64,000 bases of DNA from NCEH01 sp043195195. Lineage in GTDB: Bacteria; Pseudomonadota; Alphaproteobacteria; Rhizobiales; Xanthobacteraceae. Made by a program: the position numbers and the translations under genes. The notes beneath the pieces were generated by a model. That model was not told the origin of the DNA, did not search any database, and saw nothing but the letters and a program-made list of their open reading frames with translations. The stretch is from positions 89,871 through 153,870 of the forward strand of contig NZ_JBAFWT010000009.1 in assembly GCF_043195195.1 (NCBI RefSeq), written 5' to 3'. This document shows positions 57,249 to 64,000 of this stretch, one piece after another (position 1 is the first letter of the stretch; every line of letters starts with the position of its first letter).

Positions 57249-58028
57249 GTGCCAGCACGCAGATACAGCGCTCATCTCGGTTACATGTTCACCGAGCATC
57301 CGCTCGAAGAGCGCTTCGCGGCCGCTGCAGCGGCCGGCTTCCGAGAGGTCGAGCATCCGGGTCCCTATGGGCTCTCGGCGGAGCGCGTGCGCGAGCTCTG
57401 CGACCAGCATGACCTCTCATTCGTCCAGATGGCGCTGCCGGCCGGCAATGCCGCGCGCGGAGAAAAAGGCATCGCTTGCCTACTCGGCAGGGAGCAGGAA
57501 TTCCGGCAAAGCGTCGAGACGGGGCTCGACTACGCACAAGCGATCGGCAGCCGCTTCGTGCACGTCATGGCCGGCGTCGTTTCCAAGCCTGAGGTCTTCG
57601 ATGCCGCCCGGGAATGCTACATCACCAATCTCCGCTTCGCATGCGACGCCGCCGCCGCTCGCGGCATGACGCTACTCGTCGAGCCGATTGGGGGCGCCAC
57701 GATCTCCGGCTATCTCGTCGACCATCCGGCGAAGGCGCTTCGCGCGATCGCCGGCGCCGGCGCCTCGAACCTGCGGATGCTGTTCGACGCCTTCCACGCA
57801 ACAAATGCCGGAGTCGACGCCATCACCTTCGTGCAGCAGCATTCCGAGACGATCGCGCACATCCATATTGCGGATCATCCCGGGCGACACGAGCCTGGAA
57901 CAGGGACATTCGACTTCATCCGCTTCTTCGAAGCTCTCGATCGTGTCGGCTACCTGGGTTCGGTCGGGCTGGAATACATCCCGGCCGGCGACACACGGGA
58001 GGGCCTGAGTTGGCGCTCCCGATTCTGA
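57249..58028 (+). CDS. Hydroxypyruvate isomerase/OtnI-type TIM-barrel isomerase
   Basis: A 259-residue AP-endonuclease-type TIM barrel from GTG 57249, preceded by GAGGACG. Motifs: SAHLGYMFTEHPLEERFAAAAAAGFREVEH, VHVMAGVVSK, LLVEPI (metal Glu), MLFDAFHATNAG (metal Asp/His), IAHIHIADHPGRHEPGTGTFDF and GLEYIPAG (final Glu). This matches the Hyi family, whose members include OtnI, the 2-oxo-tetronate isomerase of threonate/erythronate catabolism. An OtnC-like fragment lies downstream at 60560. It follows the Ldh_2 gene by 10 bases. Confidence 0.9.
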   Translation: MPARRYSAHLGYMFTEHPLEERFAAAAAAGFREVEHPGPYGLSAERVRELCDQHDLSFVQMALPAGNAARGEKGIACLLGREQEFRQSVETGLDYAQAIGSRFVHVMAGVVSKPEVFDAARECYITNLRFACDAAAARGMTLLVEPIGGATISGYLVDHPAKALRAIAGAGASNLRMLFDAFHATNAGVDAITFVQQHSETIAHIHIADHPGRHEPGTGTFDFIRFFEALDRVGYLGSVGLEYIPAGDTREGLSWRSRF

Positions 58029-58062
58029 GCCTTCAGACCAATAAACACGATGGAGTGGGAGG

Positions 58063-59202
58063 ATGATGAGGATCGTTCGTTGGGCGATGGTGGGCGCATG
58101 CATGGCCATCGCCACGAGTGCCGGAGCGCAGACGAAACTCTATAATGGCGAAGCGGCGGTCACCGCCGCAGGCTTCCCCGCCGTGACCTATTTTAGGAAG
58201 GGTGATCCGGCCAAGCCGCTCGTGGTCTTTTCGCCTGGCGCGCACCACATGGCGCGTATTGCCTATGGCGGACATTCAGGAGCGCGCCGCGAGGATTTCC
58301 TCGATCATTGGCTGACGCAGAAAGGATACAGCTTCCTCGCTGTCTCCTACCCCATCGATACGCCCGCCTTCGCCGAGAAGCGCCCGGAATTCACGGCACG
58401 CGACTGGGGCAAGCAACTGATCGAGATAGCCCGGACGAAGATCCAGCAGAACGGCCTCTCCAACAAGATCGTGGTCGCGTTGTGGAGCATGGGCGGCAAG
58501 GCGGTCCAGCCGAGCTACGCCGCAGCCCGGGACGCGGGCCTTGAGGTCGAGACGACGATCTCGTTCGCCGCCACCCCGGGAATTCCCGGCCTGATCTCCT
58601 ATACGACCCATATCGACATGGCGCCCTCCGGATATGCATCGCGCACGCCCCTTTATGTGGGCTGGCTGAAGCAATTGGCCGACAATGCGAAGGACAATGG
58701 CGGCCGAGCGATCATTCCAGAGGAGATTTTCCGTACCGAGTATGTAGGGGACATGTCGGTCAATCTCCAAGGCTATGGAGAGGTCTATCGCGAGGGCAAA
58801 TTCGAGCTCGATCACATGGCCCAGGCGACGGCTTACGGCGCCTTCAACTTCGACGCCTACCCCCTCGTGACCGTCTTCGAGAATGAGGAAGTTGCCGATG
58901 CGCGGCACGTTCTCGCCGATCGGGCCAACTGGACGATCTACAACGTCAACACGATCGTCAATCGCTACATCGCCGGCAACAAGATCAAGCTCGGCGCGCT
59001 CGGGGACGAGCATTGGAAGAAGCTTGTCGCGTTGACACGAGAGCTCGACGACCGGCTTTCGATCGCGGTCGGCGGAAACCACTTCTTCTTCGTCGGCGAA
59101 CGCGGGGCGAAACGTACGGCTGCGGCGATTGACGAAGCTGTCGCTCGAACCAGAGCCGTCAGGGCCGAGCTTGAGGAGATTTTGAAGATACCTCTGGAGT
59201 AG
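58063..59202 (+). CDS. Secreted alpha/beta-hydrolase-like protein
   Basis: A 379-residue protein with signal peptide MMRIVRWAMVGACMAIATSA. The mature part has an alpha/beta-hydrolase look: LVVFSPGAHHMARIAYGGHS (oxyanion region), nucleophile elbow VVALWSMGGKAVQPSY (WSMGG), and a late IAVGGNHFFFVGERG with a possible catalytic His. The acid residue is not clear. Similar secreted proteins in TTT-transporter operons may release acids from esters or amides in the periplasm. The upstream GGGAGGATG gives a strong start at 58063. Confidence 0.72.
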   Translation: MMRIVRWAMVGACMAIATSAGAQTKLYNGEAAVTAAGFPAVTYFRKGDPAKPLVVFSPGAHHMARIAYGGHSGARREDFLDHWLTQKGYSFLAVSYPIDTPAFAEKRPEFTARDWGKQLIEIARTKIQQNGLSNKIVVALWSMGGKAVQPSYAAARDAGLEVETTISFAATPGIPGLISYTTHIDMAPSGYASRTPLYVGWLKQLADNAKDNGGRAIIPEEIFRTEYVGDMSVNLQGYGEVYREGKFELDHMAQATAYGAFNFDAYPLVTVFENEEVADARHVLADRANWTIYNVNTIVNRYIAGNKIKLGALGDEHWKKLVALTRELDDRLSIAVGGNHFFFVGERGAKRTAAAIDEAVARTRAVRAELEEILKIPLE

Positions 59203-59278
59203 TGGCCCGTCGCCACAGAGCCGGGGCCTCGAGTTCAGGTCAAGAACACGAATAATGACTTAATATAGGGAGGAATAG

Positions 59279-60454
59279 GTGTCTGGGAATACGGACCTCA
59301 ATCGTCGTCACCTGATCATGGCCGCCGGAAGCCTTGCAGCCGCCGCTACTGCCGGATGGGTCTCGCAGCCCGACGAGGCGCAGGCGGCAGCTAAACGGGG
59401 CTATGCCTATGTGGGCTGTCGAACAACCAAGGAGCGCAACGCGCATGGGGAAGGCATTGGCGTTTTTGAGATCGACGCCAGTTCCGGCGAGTGGAGGCAG
59501 GTACAGCTGCTTCGGGATCTCGTGAATCCATCGTTCCTGGCAATCGATCGGCGAAGGCAGTTTCTTTACGCTGTTCACGGCGACTTCAGTGAAGTCAGCG
59601 CCTTCAAGATCAATGCGGGCACCGGCCAACTGAGCTTCATTAATCGGCAATCCACACAGGGGAAGAACCCGGTTCATCTCACGATGGACAATACCAATCG
59701 GTTTCTCACGGTAGCGAACTACGCGACGGGTACGTTGGCGGTTCTGCCCGTCGGAGCTGACGGCGCGCTGGGGCCTCTTGCCAGTCTGACAGAGCTTGCG
59801 GGATCTACGGGCCCCCACAAGGTGGAACAATCCGCGTCACACCCACATCAGGTCCTATTCGATCCCAGCCGACGCTTCATCGTCGTGCCGGACAAAGGCT
59901 TGGACCGTATCTTCATTTATCGTTTGGACCCCGACACTGGAACGCTTCTGCCAAACAACCCACCTTCGATCAAAACTCGCGAGGGGGCAGGTCCGCGGCA
60001 TATCGATTTTCATCCGACCAAGCCCTTCGCATATGTCGTTAACGAGCTTGACTCCACTGTGGCGACTTATCGATGGGACGGCGAGCGCGGTGCGCTCGAG
60101 GCTTTACAGATTCTGCCCTCGACGCCATCGTCGTATGTCGGAAACAACCGAGCGGCAGCTATCCAGATCGCGCCTTCAGGTCGCACTCTTTGGGCCTCCA
60201 ACCGAGGTCATGACAGTATTGCCATCTATGCAGTGGATCAGGGCACGGGACTGCTGTCACCTGCAGGATGGGAACTAACTGCCGGACGCGGGCCGCGATT
60301 CATGACATTAGATCCATCTGGAGCCCGGATTTACGCCGCGAATGAGCTCACAGACAATATCGTTGAGTTTCACGTAGATGAGTCCTCTGGACAGCTCAGC
60401 AATACAGGGCAGATAATAAGCACTGGAAGTCCCGTCTGCATTCTTTTTTCTTAG
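59279..60454 (+). CDS. Secreted lactonase of the 7-bladed beta-propeller family
   Basis: A 391-residue protein from GTG 59279, preceded by AGGGAGGAATAG. The N-terminus has a twin-arginine signal (LNRRHLIMAAGSLAAAATAGWVSQPDEAQAA). The remainder is the YbhE/Pgl lactonase fold: AYVGCRTTKERNAHGEGIGVFEIDASSG, NPSFLAIDRRRQFLYAVHGDF, GKNPVHLTMDNTNRFLTVANYATGTLAVLPV, HPHQVLFDPSRRFIVVPDKGLDRIFIY, EGAGPRHIDFHPTKPFAYVVNEL. It hydrolyses a sugar-acid lactone in the periplasm, making an acid that the TTT importer can take up. Last complete gene of the operon. Confidence 0.88.
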   Translation: MSGNTDLNRRHLIMAAGSLAAAATAGWVSQPDEAQAAAKRGYAYVGCRTTKERNAHGEGIGVFEIDASSGEWRQVQLLRDLVNPSFLAIDRRRQFLYAVHGDFSEVSAFKINAGTGQLSFINRQSTQGKNPVHLTMDNTNRFLTVANYATGTLAVLPVGADGALGPLASLTELAGSTGPHKVEQSASHPHQVLFDPSRRFIVVPDKGLDRIFIYRLDPDTGTLLPNNPPSIKTREGAGPRHIDFHPTKPFAYVVNELDSTVATYRWDGERGALEALQILPSTPSSYVGNNRAAAIQIAPSGRTLWASNRGHDSIAIYAVDQGTGLLSPAGWELTAGRGPRFMTLDPSGARIYAANELTDNIVEFHVDESSGQLSNTGQIISTGSPVCILFS

Positions 60455-60559
60455 AAAAATGGCATTTCCGGTACGTAAAATAGAATACAATGCCAGGCGT
60501 ATCAGTTAAGCTTCACATGAGAGCTGTCCCGTCAACTTGAGGGGCGGGAGGACGGCACC

Positions 60560-60948
60560 TTTCCGGCGACAAGCCGTCGAAGGAAGTGTTCCTGCACCAA
60601 GCGTTCTACGAGACGCGACCCCAAACGGACGCGGTGGTGCATCTGCACTCGACCTACGCCACCGCGCTGTCCTGCCTGCCGGGTATCGACCCGACCGACT
60701 GCATCGAGCCGCTGACGCCTTATGTCGTGATGCGCGTCGGCCGCGTGCCGCTGCTGCGCTATGTGAAGCCCGGCGATCCGGCGATGGGCGCCATGATCCG
60801 CGCGCTGAAGGGCGCGAGCGCCGGCTTGCTAAGCTGGCCGACAACGCGAGGTGTGCTCTTGGTACGCGCCTTGGTGGAAGGAAAGAACGGCGCGAATGCG
60901 CCTGTAACCTACGCCAACTCTCGTAGAGAAATGGCGCGCCGACGTTGA
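60560..60948 (+). pseudogene. OtnC-like class II aldolase fragment
   Basis: The readable part is GDKPSKEVFLHQAFYETRPQTDAVVHLHSTYATALSCLPGIDPTDCIEPLTPYVVMRVGRVPLLRYVKPGDPAMG, which includes the HLHS metal motif of class II aldolases and matches 3-oxo-tetronate 4-phosphate decarboxylase (OtnC/YgbL). The first ~60 residues and the final ~80 (with the second His motif) are missing; after ALKGASAGLL the sequence becomes unrelated. No ribosome binding site or start is present. It is a remnant of a tetronate catabolic gene next to the OtnI-like isomerase. Confidence 0.8.
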
Positions 60949-61081
60949 TGAAAGTGAGAACTACGTGTTCGCTGCGGCACTCTAGGGCGCGCACTTCAAT
61001 GTGCTGACCGGGCTTGCCCGGCGCCAGCTAAGCGCCAGAATCGGGCGCCGACTCTGACATACGAGGTCATTGCGCTTTCGC

Positions 61082-63025
61082 TTAATGCCCACGTTTCTTA
61101 ATAGTATGAGCCACCGGATCGAACGTATTCTGCGCCCGCTTGCAGGCCCCATCCCAGTCGAAGTAGCTGGGCGAGATGTTCATGTAGGCCCAAATGTTAG
61201 TAAGATAATCCCGGAAGCGAACCGCCCGTTCGTATCGGTCCGCTAATGCAAATGAACGGATGTTGGCTCGCAATGCGTCGCTGGCGCGCTCTTCGAAGAT
61301 CGGCGTATCAACAACCACCGCGCCAAGGTAGGTAAAAGACGTCATCCATGTCTTTAGGTGATAAGCACCAATAGTATTGATCCGAAATGCACTCGGAACA
61401 AAGCCGTACGCGCCATCTTCGTCTTCTTCAAAGGTAATTCTATCTGGCGCCTCAATCAATTTCTTATTGTTTGCCGCGCGCACAGTCGCATCTACGACGG
61501 CTGGTTTATACCCCAGCGCCTGCATTTCAGATTTTATAATGTCGTAGCTTACGAAATCTTCGGCGCTACGGCGCGGCGCATTCTCATCGAGGAGACCAAG
61601 GATCAACGGAAGCAGGAAGTGCTCGCGAGGATCATCCGTTTGAACGGTGAATATATTAGCGGCGATGACTTTTTCCGGGTCAAAATACTGATAATCCCTT
61701 CTTAGCGCCACCTTCCAAAAATCATGAACCGGAATAAAATATCTTGATGTTTGCTCGAGACTAATCACCAGCCTCTGCAGGTCTACGTTGGGATTACCAA
61801 ACATCCCAGCAATAAACTCAATCAAGAGCCGCACGTTCCCGCCCGTTATATTTTCGAGAAACAGCTTTACATCATCAGAATAATCGATTGAATCAAGCAA
61901 AACCTGTATCAGCGTCGCGATATTTCCGAATTTAAATGAAATGCCGTTAAGTTTACTTAGCTGTCGCTTGCCTTCCGCGATGCTCAATGCAAAGGCTAGA
62001 CGCCGCTTGATGACCTCATCGATCCGCGGCGGCGCGATCGTGAACACTCGGTGAGGATAGGCCGACAGCGCACCAGACCGCTTAGAGACAAAGAACGTTC
62101 GGGGACGCACTGAAATGAAAACCGTCGCACGCCAATCGGCGGCAAGATTCTGGGCAATGACAAACGCTTCTTGCTGAACAGCAGTGCTGCGTTGATCCGC
62201 ATTGTCAAGAGCGATTATTATCTGCTTGCGTCGCTCCGTAGAAAGGTACTCGACAGAAGCGCGAATATGTTCAGCCTTATTTTTCCGCCTTTCGTCAAGC
62301 ATAGATAAAAGCTTTTCTGTATAAAGAGTCGGATTTGACTCTTTAATTTCGCCGTATAACCCTCGTTCAAATCGCTTTATTTCCTTTTTATAGATCGACT
62401 TAACAAATACAGATTCATTTATATCTAAGTCATATTTTTCGATCAGTGCATTTTCTATTTGATCTAAGACTAGCGATTGAATGTCATCCCAAAGAGCGCC
62501 TTTTCGACCGAGGTTCACGTACGCTTAAATCGCATGCTGGAATTCGGCGAAGGCACTTACATACATTAGATGCTTTAAGAATGAAGATTTTCCTACGCCA
62601 ACATCGCCAACCAAAGCGATGGGGTGATTAGATATAGCTTGGGACAGTATCTCTGGTGTAAGCTGTGGCTTTGCTCCTTTTCCTAACACAGGCCTTACGG
62701 TATATGCGTCCTCGGCGTCGGGAAATATGGAAGCATAGCGCGCGCTTAACATTTGCTTGCTGATTAGTGCATGTTGGTTCAAAGCTCCACTCTGACAATA
62801 GCATGACTTGTAAAAACTCTCTTCATCCTCTGGCTGATCAGAAACACTTAACAAAAGCAACTCAGCAATATCAGCCATGGAGCGCTGAAGGTCACTTGGC
62901 TGACGAAATTGTGGGTACTGAGGAATGCTTGTAGAGAGTTTTTCAGGTGGCTTAGAAGATGCGGCATTCATCAGTAGTTCAAATAAGCTGCCAGCCTGAA
63001 TCGGCCAGGAGAAAGTAGCTGCCAA
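61082..63025 (-). pseudogene. P-loop NTPase gene with one in-frame stop codon
   Basis: A single frame of about 647 codons broken only by TAA at 62525-62527. The upstream part (63025-62528) has Walker A in LVGDVGVGKSSFLKHLMYVSAFAEFQHAI; after the stop the frame continues AYVNLGRKGALWDDIQSLVL, with Walker B KQIIIALDNADQRS, a sensor-like TVFISVRPRTFF, GGNVRLLIEFIAGMFG and a C-terminal winged-helix-like part (YDIIKSEMQALGYKPAVVDATVRAANNKKLIEA). This is a STAND/AAA-type ATPase. The stop probably replaced a Tyr codon. Further upstream, an ATG at 63060 is followed after 15 codons by TAG in the same frame, so a second stop may exist. Much more AT-rich than its neighbours, hence recently acquired. Confidence 0.75.
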
Positions 63026-63078
63026 GCCCTATGAAAAGCAGAGCCGAGCTGATCTAAACTCTCGAAAAGAATGCATTT

Positions 63079-63543
63079 TTACTTTGTCTTGACGTCCAAG
63101 TCTTTCTCAGCGCGAAAAACCACTATTTGGTGACCATTCGTGGCAACTGCCACTTCAACGCCTCGGGCAAGGCAGTAGCCATTCACCTGATCAATCGCCT
63201 CCTTGCACTCTGTAAAAACAAGCATAACGGAGGAGAGAGCGTGCACTAGGCTTGCCGTTCGCCGTTTCGGAACCTCAAAGAGCTTCCCCTCGCGCTTCGC
63301 CTCCCAGATCACGGTAACGGGTTTACCAAGTTCGTAGTCGGAATACTCGCGCCCTTGAGCCTTTTCGAGATGAAGTTCATCAGGATGGGCAGGCCATCCG
63401 AGGCATTCGACGATGATACGATCAATGATATGAAAGCGCGTTTCGGCTTCATTCATCGTGCGATCGCGACCGTTCAGGTCGGCGATTAAGCGCTCAAGGT
63501 TCGCCAACCCCTCGTTTAATTCAGATGCGGCCGGACCCACCAC
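63079..63543 (-). CDS. PD-(D/E)XK nuclease-like protein (HsdR N-terminal-like)
   Basis: About 154 residues from GTG 63543 (MVGPAASELNEGLANLERL), preceded by AGGGGG six bases upstream; ATG 63456 gives a shorter 125-residue version, and longer frames reaching 63855 look non-coding. Key region: ETRFHIIDRIIVECLGWPAHPDELHLEKAQGREYSDYELGKPVTVIWEAKREGKLFEVPKRR. The D-x(n)-E-x-K pattern (SDYELG...WEAKR) and the LGW start match the type I restriction HsdR N-terminal nuclease domain. The end (NGYCLARGVEVAVATNGHQIVVFRAEKD) is also typical of that domain. It precedes the P-loop NTPase gene on the same strand by 54 bases. Confidence 0.75.
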   Translation of the reverse strand: MVGPAASELNEGLANLERLIADLNGRDRTMNEAETRFHIIDRIIVECLGWPAHPDELHLEKAQGREYSDYELGKPVTVIWEAKREGKLFEVPKRRTASLVHALSSVMLVFTECKEAIDQVNGYCLARGVEVAVATNGHQIVVFRAEKDLDVKTK

Positions 63544-64000
63544 GAATCGCCCCCTATGCACAATGCAACGATGACCCGCGGATTCGGACTGCGCAACGTG
63601 GCGGTTGATGGATTTCACCTTCGCTTCCACGGGGCACAGTAACCACTTTCTAATCCAGGAGACGAGTTGACTGAGTAGCTGTAGGGCTTGTTCGTGTGCC
63701 TCTGATCGGACGAGGGCATATCGAGAGGTCGGGTCGTCGGCGCCGGCCGAAGGGCCTGTTCCGATTGTGATGCTATCTCGGGCCCTGGTTGGTGCGACGA
63801 ATCCCATCGACGATATATGCTTGTCCGCGCGCAGGACGCGGGCGGCGCCCGACACGGTGATTCGCTCTCATGTCCTGACCCATGACACAATCGCTGTGCC
63901 GGCCCCCGTCCGGCCGCCTTTGCGACTAAGATCGGATAGCATAAAAAGCGATGGATAATTCGTCCGCACGATTTATGATGTTCACTATATGTTCGAACCT
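63544..64000. other. Gene-free stretch at window end
   Basis: About 460 bases upstream of the nuclease-like gene. Frames here are Arg/Ala/Pro-rich shadows. The last ~60 bases are AT-rich (AATTCGTCCGCACGATTTATGATGTTC) and may be a promoter for a gene beyond the window. No gene is supported. Confidence 0.4.

Overview
The window looks like the chromosome of a high-GC alphaproteobacterium, most likely in the order Hyphomicrobiales (Xanthobacter/Azorhizobium/Bradyrhizobium-like). The reasons are the GC-rich codon use, the mix of ABC, TRAP and tripartite tricarboxylate (TTT) solute importers, and remnants of the DUF736/ParB/DUF2493 and DUF2285/XRE gene sets typical of rhizobial integrative elements. 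This assignment is an inference; there is no rRNA gene or other firm taxonomic marker.

Layout. (1) 1-6266: one end of an integrated prophage or phage satellite. It holds an HK97-type head module on the minus strand (gp10, gp6, HNH, unknown, capsid, protease, portal), then an AlpA-like HTH protein, a small unknown protein and an S24-like protein, and ends at a 3' fragment of a tRNA-Arg(ACG) gene that serves as the attachment site. No terminase or integrase is visible. (2) 6356-26605: a catabolic and uptake island. It has a LysR regulator divergent from a family III CoA-transferase, then an SDR, a carboxymuconolactone-decarboxylase-like protein, an aldehyde dehydrogenase, a complete branched-chain-type ABC importer, an MBL hydrolase, an alpha/beta hydrolase, a cupin, a TRAP importer, a 3-hydroxyisobutyrate-dehydrogenase-like enzyme, an FCD-type GntR regulator and a CitE-like lyase. 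A recurrent CAATCATA-type element lies in the promoter regions and probably unites much of this island under the GntR protein. The substrate is unknown; the enzymes suggest alcohol to aldehyde to acid to CoA-thioester oxidation followed by C-C cleavage.

(3) 26900-27656: a small secreted GCG-type protein and decayed integrative-element regulators (DUF2285 fragment, XRE protein). (4) 27776-37823: a copper/heavy-metal resistance locus on the minus strand: two-component system, RND adaptor and pump, small periplasmic protein, multicopper oxidase, a 38-residue membrane peptide, and a DMT transporter with a long His-rich tail. (5) 38060-49113: mosaic accessory DNA with DUF736, degraded ParB/DUF2493 sequence, an OsmC/thioredoxin/CSCS-permease/ArsR operon, a Spy-like periplasmic protein, a ferric-reductase-like flavocytochrome, a dead ABC exporter truncated by an internally deleted IS3-family element, an MFS gene whose stop codon is supplied by that element, and a LysR regulator.

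(6) 49114-60948: a second catabolic island. A GntR regulator with two predicted winged helices is divergent from an isocitrate/tartrate-type dehydrogenase, a semialdehyde dehydrogenase, a cupin, TctC-TctB-TctA, a malate/lactate-type dehydrogenase, an OtnI/Hyi-type isomerase, a secreted hydrolase, a secreted lactonase and an OtnC fragment. This points to import and oxidation of C4 or sugar-acid compounds, possibly tartrate or tetronates. (7) 61082-63543: an AT-richer, recently acquired pair: a P-loop NTPase interrupted by one in-frame stop and a PD-(D/E)XK nuclease-like protein, perhaps a decayed defence module.
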